A DNA stretch of 13,748 nucleotides, taken from the NCBI GenBank assembly GCA_030037515.1, contig JASHRE010000034.1, positions 1-13,748 of the forward strand. The letters run 5' to 3'. Positions 1-6,523 of the stretch are shown here, piece by piece. The DNA is from Candidatus Sulfotelmatobacter sp. GTDB lineage: Bacteria; Acidobacteriota; Terriglobia; Terriglobales; Acidobacteriaceae. A model generated the notes under the pieces. That model was not told the origin of the DNA, searched no databases, and saw only the letters and a list, made by a program, of their open reading frames with translations. A program made the position numbers and the translations under genes. The stretch's first letter is position 1, and every line of letters starts with the position of its first letter.

Positions 1-120
1 AACATTGCCCGAAAGTAGGAACAAAGCGAACGATCGCGAATAGTATTTTTCGGAAAACTCGCGCGCCCACGCGGGCAAACCGTCGAGATAAGTTTCCGCT
101 TTGGGCGAGGTGGTCGACAT
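1..120 (-). CDS. N-terminal 40 residues of an AAA-ATPase-like protein (cut by window edge)
   Basis: An open frame starts at ATG 120-118 and is still open at base 1. It begins MSTTSPKAETYLDGLPAW and continues through an aromatic/basic stretch (WAREFSEKYYSR) to FALFLLSGNV. The ATG shares bases with the stop of the preceding gene (TGATG, 122-118), which is typical of translational coupling, so I take it as the last visible gene of the psp operon. From memory, the pattern 'LPxWAR..SEKYYSR....F.L.GNV' resembles the extreme N-terminus of AAA-family ATPases of Acidobacteriota and relatives. No Walker motif falls inside the window, so that assignment is an inference. The reading frame is well supported by the overlap; the function is only a guess. 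Confidence 0.6.
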   Translation of the reverse strand, partial: MSTTSPKAETYLDGLPAWAREFSEKYYSRSFALFLLSGNV

Positions 121-1010
121 CAGTTCGAGATCCTTATGCGGGCTGGTCCGGAGGAAGAAGACGCAGCCGAGTCATCGAGCGACATGAGCCCGTCGAGATC
201 CGGCGAAAGATCGCTGAAGATCGCTTCCACCTGTTGCACCGTCTGCTCGGTCTGCTCGACATCGTGCACCAGGCTATCCAAGCGGTCGCTGACTTGCTGC
301 GGATCGCGCATCGTGACCGACTGATCCCGCACCAGCATCAAAACGTCTTCCACGGCGGAGAGTTGCGCGTCAACAACTTTCCGGTTTTCTGAAATCTTGT
401 CGAATTTTTCCTGGCGCTTGCTGAGAATTTCAATCCGCTTCTTATTGATCTCCTGCACTTTCGGCGGATCGCTGGCCATCGTTCTCTGCAGGCTTGCAAT
501 TTCGCGCTTGAATTCTCCCGGATCGGTGCTGCGCATGTATTGCTGCTGCTGGGCTGCGGCGAGAAGCAAACGCGCATAGCCGCTGAGCAGTCCCTGCAGC
601 CGTGCATCAATCTGCCGGAGAAAAATCTGCGAAGTCGGGGAAAATTGGGCGAAGTTCGATCGAATCGCGTTGCAAATCTGTACGCAGTGAACGTAGCGGC
701 TCTGCATTTCCGAGGGAAGCGTCCGCAGCATTTCTCCAAGCTGTTGCTGTTTTTTCTTTTGCTGCTCGGCAAACTTCCACGATCGGATCAGCCGCTGGAA
801 ACGGTCGTTGTGCGGGACGGTCGCAAGATACATCAATTCCAATCCCCCGGCCAGAACGATCGGTAAGAAACTGCCGCTGATCAGTGCGAACGCTCCTACG
901 CCGGCCAGCGCAATTAAGTTGTATTGCAGATGAAACGCCTCTTTGACGTAGCTGATCTGCTCTTGCTGGTCGGGAGGATTGGACGGGTCTTGAGAGCTGA
1001 GCAGAGCCAT
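120..1010 (-). CDS. membrane-hairpin plus coiled-coil protein of the psp operon, unknown function
   Basis: A 296-aa protein I do not recognise. Residues 1-25 are polar. Residues about 31-65 form two hydrophobic segments separated only by a short Gly/Ser/Pro turn (a membrane hairpin or two closely spaced helices). The remaining 230 residues are highly charged, Gln/Glu/Lys-rich and look helical. Coiled-coil-like stretches lie around 78-100 and 165-225, with a further Gln-rich helix (VEQTEQTVQQVEAIF) near 250-265 and a Ser-rich tail. The likely topology is membrane-anchored with a cytoplasmic coiled-coil domain. The ATG (1010-1008) directly abuts the stop of the ABC ATPase gene (TAG|ATG, no gap), and its TGA overlaps the start of the next gene. 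It could be a scaffold between the membrane, PspA and the downstream putative AAA protein, but this rests on position only. Confidence 0.85.
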   Translation of the reverse strand: MALLSSQDPSNPPDQQEQISYVKEAFHLQYNLIALAGVGAFALISGSFLPIVLAGGLELMYLATVPHNDRFQRLIRSWKFAEQQKKKQQQLGEMLRTLPSEMQSRYVHCVQICNAIRSNFAQFSPTSQIFLRQIDARLQGLLSGYARLLLAAAQQQQYMRSTDPGEFKREIASLQRTMASDPPKVQEINKKRIEILSKRQEKFDKISENRKVVDAQLSAVEDVLMLVRDQSVTMRDPQQVSDRLDSLVHDVEQTEQTVQQVEAIFSDLSPDLDGLMSLDDSAASSSSGPARIRISN

Positions 1011-1838
1011 CTAGACACTCACTCGCACCTGACCGCTGCCGGGCGCGCGGCGCAGGCATCCGAGAACGTAATTTTGCAGTTCGTGAAATTCATTGCGCTG
1101 CTTCAGGCCAAGGTCGCGTGGCCGATCGAACGGCACCTGAACATCTTCAACGATCGTTCCCGGATGCGCACTCATAATAAAAATTCTGTCGGCCAGGAAA
1201 ATCGCCTCTTCCACATCATGGGTCACGAACAGGATGGTGCTGGCGGTCTCATCCCACACTCGCAGCAAAAGCTGCTGCATCTCGCTCCGTGTCTGCGCGT
1301 CCAGCGCTCCAAACGGCTCGTCCATCAAGATCACCGATGGACGCAGCGCCAGCGTCCGTGCAATCGCAACCCTCTGCTGCATCCCGCCCGAAAGCGTTTC
1401 GGGATACGAATTCTCGAACCCGCTTAGCCCCACGGCCTGGACCAGCTGCCCAACGGTTTCCTTTCGCTTCTCCGCCGAAACTCCGTTGATCTTCAGACCG
1501 TAGCCTATGTTATCAGCCACACTCAACCAGGGAAACGAGGTGTATTTTTGAAACACCATGCCGCGATCTTTCCCCGGCCCGTGCACCGGCTGGTCGTTGA
1601 CCAGAATCTCGCCCCTGTCAGGATGATCCAGTCCCGCGATCAGCCGTAACAGCGTCGACTTCCCGCATCCCGAAGGACCGAGCAGCACGCGAAATTCTCC
1701 GACATCCCGGCCTTCCTTCGAATACGCGTCTTCAATGTCGAAATTAATGTCGTGAAGCGCGTCAATTCTCTCGCCTTTGGGCGAAGCGAAGGAGCGGAGA
1801 ACATTTTTCACCGTAATTTTGGATTTTCTAGGCTCCAT
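1011..1838 (-). CDS. ABC transporter ATP-binding protein, NitT/TauT (SsuB/TauB-like) family
   Basis: A 275-aa ATPase with every canonical motif: Walker A GPSGCGKST (54-62), Q-loop Gln97 in VFQKY, signature LSGGMQQR (149-156), Walker B VILMDEP (169-175) with catalytic Glu174, D-loop GALD and H-switch His207 (VTHD). The GMQQR signature and the downstream EAIFLADRI segment fit the nitrate/sulfonate/taurine importer ATPases. It should power import through the permease encoded just upstream. One oddity is an extra stretch of about 8-10 residues before Walker A (AYSKEGRDVGEF), where the family normally has a tight turn. Its ATG lies 11 bp inside the permease gene, indicating coupled translation. 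The substrate cannot be read from the sequence. As the motifs are intact it is probably active. Confidence 0.95.
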   Translation of the reverse strand: MEPRKSKITVKNVLRSFASPKGERIDALHDINFDIEDAYSKEGRDVGEFRVLLGPSGCGKSTLLRLIAGLDHPDRGEILVNDQPVHGPGKDRGMVFQKYTSFPWLSVADNIGYGLKINGVSAEKRKETVGQLVQAVGLSGFENSYPETLSGGMQQRVAIARTLALRPSVILMDEPFGALDAQTRSEMQQLLLRVWDETASTILFVTHDVEEAIFLADRIFIMSAHPGTIVEDVQVPFDRPRDLGLKQRNEFHELQNYVLGCLRRAPGSGQVRVSV

Positions 1839-2697
1839 GTTTCGCCGCCTTCAAATGCGCATGCGCGCTGGGGACAGCCGCAGCCGCTCCAGACAAAAAA
1901 GTCGTCGCCGCCTGCCGCCAGGGGAAAAGACGCCGTTCCAAAAACGTGAGCAGAAATCGGAACAAAAATGCGGCGATGCCGATGGCGATAATCCCCGCGT
2001 ACACGCGCTCGAAATCGAGCACCTTGCGCGCAGCCTCGACCATGTATCCCACACCTTTGCGCGCGTTGACCATTTCGGCGAGGATCACGTACGTCCAGCC
2101 AATATCGTACAAAATTCGAAATGAAGAAAAGATCGCGGGGAAGGACGCGCGAAACATCAACCACAAAACGTGACGCCGCTTGGCTCCGAGCGTGTACGCG
2201 GTTTCGAGCAATGCATTGTCAACGCGATTCGCTTCCTCAACGACGACCGCGAGCAAATAAAAAAACATGCCGAACCAGAGGAACGCGACCTTCATCGTTT
2301 CGTCCATCCCGAACAAAGCGATGAATGCGGGAAGAAACGCCGTCAGCGGCATCGCCCGCATCGGCGCGGCAACCGGATTGATCAGCTCAAAGAGCCAGCG
2401 AAAGCTGGCCATCAGAATTCCAAGTGGAATCGCTATGATCGCGCACCAGAAAAATGCTTGCGCAATTCGCCACCAGCTCTCAACAACGTTGCCGAGCAGG
2501 TCGTACTCCGTCCACAGCTTGCCGAATGCCCGAACCACGCCCATCGGCTTCGGTAACGAGAACGGCGGCAAAATCTCCCAGTGAGTCAGTCCGAACCACA
2601 CCAGAACAACAAATCCCCAACTCACGAACGCGAGCACCAGTCGCGCGCGCGGAGAAATTTCCTTCCTGATCGTTAACAGGTCGCTGATCGTGGGCAT
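1828..2697 (-). CDS. ABC transporter permease, NitT/TauT (SsuC/TauC-like) family
   Basis: A 289-aa inner-membrane protein with about six hydrophobic segments (roughly 19-37, 72-98, 106-130, 134-155, 185-207, 232-254). The cytoplasmic coupling (EAA) loop, ETAYTLGAKRRHVLWLMF, lies around 165-182 and is followed by a Pro-containing segment, as in binding-protein-dependent importers. Length and layout match the BPD_transp_1 fold of SsuC/TauC-type permeases, which work as homodimers with two ATPases. It starts 3 bp after the stop of the binding-protein gene and overlaps the ATPase gene by 11 bp, so the three parts of the importer are encoded together. There is no strong Shine-Dalgarno before its ATG; translation is probably coupled to the gene before it. 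The C-terminal tail after residue 260 is Ala/His-rich and unlike the family core. Confidence 0.95.
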   Translation of the reverse strand: MPTISDLLTIRKEISPRARLVLAFVSWGFVVLVWFGLTHWEILPPFSLPKPMGVVRAFGKLWTEYDLLGNVVESWWRIAQAFFWCAIIAIPLGILMASFRWLFELINPVAAPMRAMPLTAFLPAFIALFGMDETMKVAFLWFGMFFYLLAVVVEEANRVDNALLETAYTLGAKRRHVLWLMFRASFPAIFSSFRILYDIGWTYVILAEMVNARKGVGYMVEAARKVLDFERVYAGIIAIGIAAFLFRFLLTFLERRLFPWRQAATTFLSGAAAAVPSAHAHLKAAKHGA

Positions 2698-2700
2698 GGC

Positions 2701-4281
2701 TTAGCTCGCCGGGTTGGCATACACCTTGATATCTGTACGCCGATTCTTCTCGCGTCCTTCGGCGGTTGCATTCGTGTCGAGCGGCTTGTCGGGGCCGTTG
2801 CCCGCGGTCTTGAGCCGCACCGCCGGAAACCCGTACTTTTCGACCAGGTAGTCCTTCACGGCGTCCGCCCGCTGCTGCGAAAGCTGGATGTTGTACGCTC
2901 GCGAACCCGTGGAATCGGTGTTGCCCTCGATATCGACGACCGTGTTCTCGTACGCGCGCATCGTGCCGGCGAGCTCGTCAACCACGGCGCGTGAATCCAG
3001 GCTCATGCGCGACGAATTCGGATCGAAATAAATCGATCGATGTTGCGTAGCCAGTGGCGTGGCCCCCTTCGCCGGCTCCTTGTATTCGATCGGAGTTTCG
3101 GTCGACGCCATCGAGAAGTTGTCTTGCAGTTTCTCGACGTAGCGCCGGTCCAGGCTCTCTTCGGGATTATTTGTGTGCTTGATGATCAGCGCTTCGTGAT
3201 ACATGTCCTGCGCCATGCGGAAAATGTTCGCGTAATCCGAGTTCGATCCGGCCGCGCCCATGAACGAACGATTGTCTGCGTAATCGGCAAGCTTCACTCC
3301 ACCGAGCATTGTTTTCGCCAGATCAGAAGGAATGTTGAAGTCTTTCACCGCGCCGATCAGGTTGTACGCGCGATCCGGCTGTGTCTTAATGAACTCCACG
3401 CCTTCGAGCCATCCTTGCGCAAACTGCAGGGTCGTCTGCGGATGCTGGGAGGAGAAACTGTCGCTCACCACAAGGATGTCTGCGATTAGGCGGTTCGCAA
3501 TGCGCGTGTCATAGATTTTCTTCGATCCCGGACGCTTCGCGACCGCGTCGCTCATATCCGGATCCCAGGCGACCGCAGCATCGACTTTTTCTTGTGCAAA
3601 CAGGGTCGCCGGCTCGATGCCGTCCTTCGTGTGCACGGCTTTGTTGAAGATCTCGTTCCTCTGCTGCGTGCTCAACCCGGAAGCCTGCAGACCATTCCAC
3701 AGCAGGAAGTGCGATGGCGTGTAAGGCGCAAAAGCAATCGTTTTTCCGGCAAGATCTTCAATGCTGTTGATCCCCTGTCTGCCGATTACTCCATCTGCCC
3801 CGCGCGACCAATCAACCATCAGGAATGCATGCGAGCCGAATCCTTTTTCTTTGAACTGCGCATAATCTTTTGCGTAGACGTCCGCCGTCGTCAGCATCAC
3901 ATCGACGTTATTCGTCGCCAACGCGGCCGCTCCTTCGGTCCAGTCATCGATGATCTTGAACGAAACCTTCAGCCCCTTCTTGCCATAGATCGAATCCGGT
4001 TGTGTGTCGAGACCGCCGTTCGCAACCAGCCCTCCCACGCATCCCACCCACACGTTGACGCGCACGCGCACTTCCGGATTGCTGCTCGTCGAAGCAACCG
4101 GGACCAGCAGCGGCTTCGACGCGTCCACGGTCTCGCCGTTGCTGGCCGTCGACGACGAGTTTTTCCCGAAGCCGAATTTGCTGAGATCGATCAATCCATA
4201 ACGGGCCAGGCTGTATCCCACCAGCGCCGCGCCGATAATGAAAATTAGTACCCACCCGCCTCGTTCAATTTTTACCGCCAT
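2701..4281 (-). CDS. ABC substrate-binding protein fused to a C-terminal OmpA peptidoglycan-binding domain
   Basis: A 526-aa two-domain protein. Residues 9-27 are one hydrophobic helix after K4/R7, either an uncleaved anchor or a signal peptide (a possible SLA cleavage site ends near residue 26). A Ser/Thr linker runs to about 65. Residues about 70-390 form a type-2 periplasmic binding domain of the NitT/TauT kind, with VDVMLTTADVYAKD (126-139), INSIEDLAGKTIAFAP (171-186) and VDAAVAWDPDM (233-243). Residues about 415-522 are an OmpA-C domain: IYFDPNSS, then GNTDSTGS with Asp456, NIQLSQQRA with Arg471, and NRRTDI. Asp456 and Arg471 are 15 residues apart, as are the two residues that hold diaminopimelate in characterised OmpA domains. 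GGGAGG-like Shine-Dalgarno at 4288-4293, 6 nt from ATG. It would deliver ligand to the permease while bound to the cell wall. Confidence 0.93.
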   Translation of the reverse strand: MAVKIERGGWVLIFIIGAALVGYSLARYGLIDLSKFGFGKNSSSTASNGETVDASKPLLVPVASTSSNPEVRVRVNVWVGCVGGLVANGGLDTQPDSIYGKKGLKVSFKIIDDWTEGAAALATNNVDVMLTTADVYAKDYAQFKEKGFGSHAFLMVDWSRGADGVIGRQGINSIEDLAGKTIAFAPYTPSHFLLWNGLQASGLSTQQRNEIFNKAVHTKDGIEPATLFAQEKVDAAVAWDPDMSDAVAKRPGSKKIYDTRIANRLIADILVVSDSFSSQHPQTTLQFAQGWLEGVEFIKTQPDRAYNLIGAVKDFNIPSDLAKTMLGGVKLADYADNRSFMGAAGSNSDYANIFRMAQDMYHEALIIKHTNNPEESLDRRYVEKLQDNFSMASTETPIEYKEPAKGATPLATQHRSIYFDPNSSRMSLDSRAVVDELAGTMRAYENTVVDIEGNTDSTGSRAYNIQLSQQRADAVKDYLVEKYGFPAVRLKTAGNGPDKPLDTNATAEGREKNRRTDIKVYANPAS

Positions 4282-4362
4282 GGCGTGCCTCCCTTACTTT
4301 CTCCTGTGGACCTGCCCCAAGCAGGCCAGTTATAGCTTGTCTTGTTTCAAGCCACTCGCCCT
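4282..4362 (-). other. pspA / binding-protein intergenic gap with small hairpin
   Basis: This 81-bp spacer is the largest gap inside the psp operon. It contains a 5-bp GC-rich inverted repeat, cctgc/gcagg with a 5-nt loop, at 4311-4325, but no T-run on the minus-strand side, so it is not a convincing terminator. It might act as an mRNA processing or stability element that lets PspA be made in excess over the transporter. That is inference. Confidence 0.3.
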
Positions 4363-5097
4363 CTAGGCCGTGCGTTGCGGCTCTTTCGCGGCAATGGTTT
4401 TTTCAGCGGCCACGGGCGTTGCCGCCTGTGCCGGCGCAAGACCCATCTCGATCTTGAATTGTTTGACCAGTTCGCTGGCCTGCAATTTTTGCGCTTCGTC
4501 CTCGATCTTGATCTTCTGCTGGTCCACGTTGCTCATCGCCATGTCCATGCGAGCTTCGTTGACCGCAGTCATCTCTTCGATCTTGCGGACCATTTCGTCA
4601 TGCGTCTGGCTGATGCCGGCGACTTCGAACTGTTCCATCGCGTCGGCAACTTTCTTCTGCCACTGCGCGCGACGATAATCTGCGATCGCGTTGAGCGCTT
4701 CCTGCGTCTTGCGCTCCTTCTCGCGCATGAAGGCTTGCTTCACGGTCATGGCCTTGTCGAATGCCGCGCGAGCCGTGGTCAGCTGGCCCTGGGTTCGAGC
4801 CAATGCGCCTTTCACCTGCTCTAGCTGTGCGGCGAAGCTGCCCGCGAGATCGTCCCGGTTCGCCTGGATCGCCGCCTTTACCTTCGCGGCTAGGCTGGCA
4901 ACGTCGTCTTTATATTTCGTTTCTTCCTTCTCCAGCAGCGTGACATTCGCCTTAACCATAGCGATGCTCTCGTTCATGCGCGGCACCTGGTCGTTCATGT
5001 CGCGAATGTTCTGCTGCAGAATCAACTCAGGGTCCTCTGCGACCGAGATAAAGAATCCGACAAACGAGCGAATCATTCTCGAAAAGCGTTGCCACAT
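4363..5097 (-). CDS. pspA: PspA/IM30 (Vipp1) family membrane-stress protein
   Basis: A 244-aa, almost wholly helical protein. Residues 1-18 (W2, F5, I9, F12, F15, F16) form an amphipathic helix of the kind PspA/IM30 uses to sit on stressed membrane. The family signature follows: EDPELILQQNIRDMNDQV (21-38), then long heptad-rich helices to about residue 218. The final 25 residues are an Ala/Pro-rich flexible tail, longer than in E. coli PspA. Known family members polymerise into ESCRT-III-like rods or rings on the inner membrane and limit proton leakage. GAGGAGG lies 5 nt before the ATG, and the gene starts 15 nt downstream of the last sense codon of the preceding gene, so they are co-transcribed. 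Unlike in E. coli, the pspB/pspC genes are absent here; an ABC system takes their place. The symbol reflects the family, not proven orthology. Confidence 0.93.
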   Translation of the reverse strand: MWQRFSRMIRSFVGFFISVAEDPELILQQNIRDMNDQVPRMNESIAMVKANVTLLEKEETKYKDDVASLAAKVKAAIQANRDDLAGSFAAQLEQVKGALARTQGQLTTARAAFDKAMTVKQAFMREKERKTQEALNAIADYRRAQWQKKVADAMEQFEVAGISQTHDEMVRKIEEMTAVNEARMDMAMSNVDQQKIKIEDEAQKLQASELVKQFKIEMGLAPAQAATPVAAEKTIAAKEPQRTA

Positions 5098-5109
5098 AAT
5101 GGCCTCCTC

Positions 5110-5772
5110 TTACGATCTCTGCGCTGGTTTCGCAACCGGCAGCTGCGTCTGCACCGGGCCGGTGGTGATGGGATTCTCGCTGACGAAATATCCCACCGCG
5201 TCGGCAATTCGTTTTTCTTCCTGCTGTTTCTTCAACCGCCAGCCGGTAAAGCATTCTTTTTCGCGCGCGACTTCATCATTATTTGCCTGAATTTTCGCTC
5301 GCTGCTCCGTCAGATATTTATCAATTTGCGCCTGAATGTCGGCGTTGTCCTTATTCTTCCGATTCTCCAGTTCATCCACTGCGCGCTGTTGCACCCGTTC
5401 GTAAGTGTCAAGCGCGCGATCGCGGCGCACCGCATCCTGAATCACATCTTTAATGTCGGCGCCGGCAGCTTCCAAGGCCACAAGCACGGAAGACCTCTTC
5501 ACATCCGAAGGAAGCGCGCGAATATGCTCGCTCTCGAGCATGTGCGCCACTTTCAGAATGGAATAGCCCTGTGGCGCCTCGGGAATCTCTGCGGCTTTAT
5601 AGATCTCGTCAAAGGAAGTGGGATCAGAAACCGGCGACGTGAATTTTGGTTCCGCAGCGATGGTCGAGGCAATCTCTGCCACGCTCTGAGCGGCACTTTG
5701 CGAAGCCGCCGCCGTGCTATCGTCAGTGCTGCCATCGACCGAGACGAAGTAGTTGTACCATTTCTTGCTCAT
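5110..5772 (-). CDS. first gene of the psp operon: 220-aa coiled-coil protein, unknown function
   Basis: I choose ATG 5772-5770 because a GGAGG sits 4 nt upstream (5777-5781) and the protein then opens MSKKWYNYFVSVD. An in-frame GTG at 5871 would add 33 residues but has no visible ribosome site and an un-protein-like composition. Residues 15-50 are a low-complexity Ala/Ser/Thr linker. Residues 53-115 look folded (FDEIYKAAEIP, YSILKVAHMLESEHIRALP, KRSSVLVALEAAGADIKDVI). Residues about 112-195 are a charged coiled coil, followed by a Pro/Gln tail. There is no signal peptide or membrane helix, so it is probably cytosolic. It ends 12 bp before pspA and is likely a partner of PspA; a coiled coil would suit binding to PspA oligomers. 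I do not recognise the family. Confidence 0.88.
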   Translation of the reverse strand: MSKKWYNYFVSVDGSTDDSTAAASQSAAQSVAEIASTIAAEPKFTSPVSDPTSFDEIYKAAEIPEAPQGYSILKVAHMLESEHIRALPSDVKRSSVLVALEAAGADIKDVIQDAVRRDRALDTYERVQQRAVDELENRKNKDNADIQAQIDKYLTEQRAKIQANNDEVAREKECFTGWRLKKQQEEKRIADAVGYFVSENPITTGPVQTQLPVAKPAQRS

Positions 5773-5814
5773 CGCCCCTCCATCCCGAACACATCCAGAT
5801 GGTGGTCCGATCAG

Positions 5815-5832
5815 AAAAGGCCGAGACCGGCC
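5815..5832 (-). terminator. terminator-like hairpin in the psp operon leader (candidate attenuator)
   Basis: Read on the minus strand, GGCCG-GTCT-CGGCC (5832-5819) forms a 5-bp all-GC stem with a 4-nt loop, directly followed by TTTT (5818-5815). It lies 43-60 nt upstream of the first ATG of the psp operon and downstream of both candidate promoters. The stem is short and the T-run only four long, so termination would be weak at best. Confidence 0.25.
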
Positions 5833-5849
5833 ATCCGTGTCGACAGTGA

Positions 5850-5878
5850 AACCTACAGCGTCGCCCTTCACTAGTCAA
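5850..5878 (-). promoter_or_regulatory. candidate proximal promoter for the psp operon
   Basis: On the minus strand TTGACT (5878-5873) matches the -35 consensus at five of six positions. A 17-nt spacer leads to TAGGTT (5855-5850), a poor -10. If used, the leader before ATG 5772 would be about 70 nt and would include the terminator-like hairpin. Weak on its own. Confidence 0.22.
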
Positions 5879-5936
5879 TGGCTTTCGTCACGTCCCACCA
5901 TGTGATTTCTCGCCTTATCGGCGGCCATCGCGAAGA

Positions 5937-5965
5937 ATATTAGGTCAACTGAGTTAGCCCGGCAA
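5937..5965 (-). promoter_or_regulatory. candidate distal promoter for the psp operon
   Basis: On the minus strand TTGCCG (5965-5960) and TAATAT (5942-5937) are separated by exactly 17 nt, giving a sigma-70-like promoter with a leader of about 155 nt. I saw no clear sigma-54 type -24/-12 element in this gap, unlike the E. coli psp promoter. The element lies back to back with the candidate promoter for the divergent regulator gene. Confidence 0.35.
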
Positions 5966-5971
5966 TTCAGC

Positions 5972-5977
5972 TAGAAT
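5972..5977 (+). promoter_or_regulatory. candidate -10 box for the divergent regulator gene
   Basis: TAGAAT differs from TATAAT at one base. No good -35 is present at 16-18 nt upstream. Transcription would begin near 5984, so the inverted repeat at 5990-6016 would cover the start of the transcript, a natural place for a repressor. Modest support. Confidence 0.3.
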
Positions 5978-5989
5978 GGGCTTTCCTGC

Positions 5990-6016
5990 TGTTCAAAATG
6001 AATGTTGAATTGAACA
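5990..6016. promoter_or_regulatory. perfect 7-bp inverted repeat, probable operator
   Basis: TGTTCAA (5990-5996) and TTGAACA (6010-6016) are exact inverted copies with a 13-nt centre, so the half-site centres are 20 bp apart, about two helical turns. A further TTGAA (6005-6009) sits immediately beside the right arm. The repeat ends 24 bp before the GTG start of the CII-like DNA-binding protein gene and downstream of its likely -10 box. It fits binding by a dimeric helix-turn-helix protein, with autoregulation the simplest reading. Confidence 0.5.
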
Positions 6017-6040
6017 ATCCAGGACTGCGGGGAGAGCATC

Positions 6041-6523
6041 GTGTCTGCTGAGGAACTGGCTTCAATCTTGAGCCGAACTGTGGAAACGAAAGCTGAGTAC
6101 GATCTGCGCTTGCTCGCGCAGCAACTGGGCACAAACTATCGCTCGCTCGTGTACTGGCTGCGCGGAGATCGCCCTCTCCCCGCGCACTTGCTGCCGCAGA
6201 TTTGCGGCCTGCTGCGCAATTACGAAGCGCTCGATTTTCTGGAGAGCCAGGTGGGACGCGTGGCCTTCAAAATTCCCGATCCCAGAGTTCCTCTCGATAA
6301 GGAAGTGCTGGCCGTCTCCCGTCTGATCAAAGATGTTGGCCAAGCTTTGGAAAGTGTTGCCGAAACCCTCGCCGACGGCGTGGTTGAAGAAAAAGAGTTG
6401 AGGGTGACAATCCCAAAGATTGACGCGGTGATTCAGGAGTGCGCCTCCCTCAAGTATCTGCTCGAAGATTTGCGCAAGCGAAGAATGAAGAAGATGAAAA
6501 ATGAAGGAACATCCCCTCGCTAA
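6041..6523 (+). CDS. phage CII (CP76)-type DNA-binding regulator
   Basis: A 160-aa protein starting at GTG 6041, preceded by a GGGGAGAG ribosome site at 6029-6036. Residues about 19-60 read as a helix-turn-helix domain (YDLRLLAQQLGTNYRSLVYWLRG), then a hydrophobic helix with a Leu-rich LLPQICGLL. Residues about 85-145 form a second helical region with the pattern SRLIKDVGQALESVAETLADG followed by an acidic/hydrophobic helix. Domain order and the 'LADG' turn resemble the phage regulatory protein CII family (Pfam Phage_CP76), chromosomal copies of which are common outside phages. It probably binds DNA as an oligomer, and the adjacent inverted repeat is its likely target. It is divergent from the psp operon, the same position relative to pspA as pspF in E. 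coli, though unrelated in sequence. No phage structural genes are nearby. Confidence 0.78.
   Translation: MSAEELASILSRTVETKAEYDLRLLAQQLGTNYRSLVYWLRGDRPLPAHLLPQICGLLRNYEALDFLESQVGRVAFKIPDPRVPLDKEVLAVSRLIKDVGQALESVAETLADGVVEEKELRVTIPKIDAVIQECASLKYLLEDLRKRRMKKMKNEGTSPR

Noticed and set aside
607..1059. 150-codon minus-strand frame overlapping the hairpin coiled-coil gene
   Set aside because: Arg/Ser/Gln-rich noise in another frame of the same strand; the 296-aa frame has sensible membrane and coiled-coil structure.
3592..4248. 218-codon plus-strand frame opposite the binding protein
   Set aside because: The minus strand shows clear binding-protein and OmpA domain motifs; this frame is Arg/His-rich and has no motif.
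4311..4325. Hairpin cctgc/gcagg after pspA as an intrinsic terminator
   Set aside because: Only 5 bp and no T-run on the transcribed side; the operon most likely continues through it.
5089..5874. 261-codon plus-strand frame opposite the first psp gene
   Set aside because: Antisense to a gene with a strong ribosome site; Arg/His/Phe-rich translation typical of a mirror frame.
5888..5905. TCACGT...ATGTGA as a CRP-type site
   Set aside because: The half-sites are inverted relative to the CRP consensus and imperfect; kept only as a side note to the leader finding.
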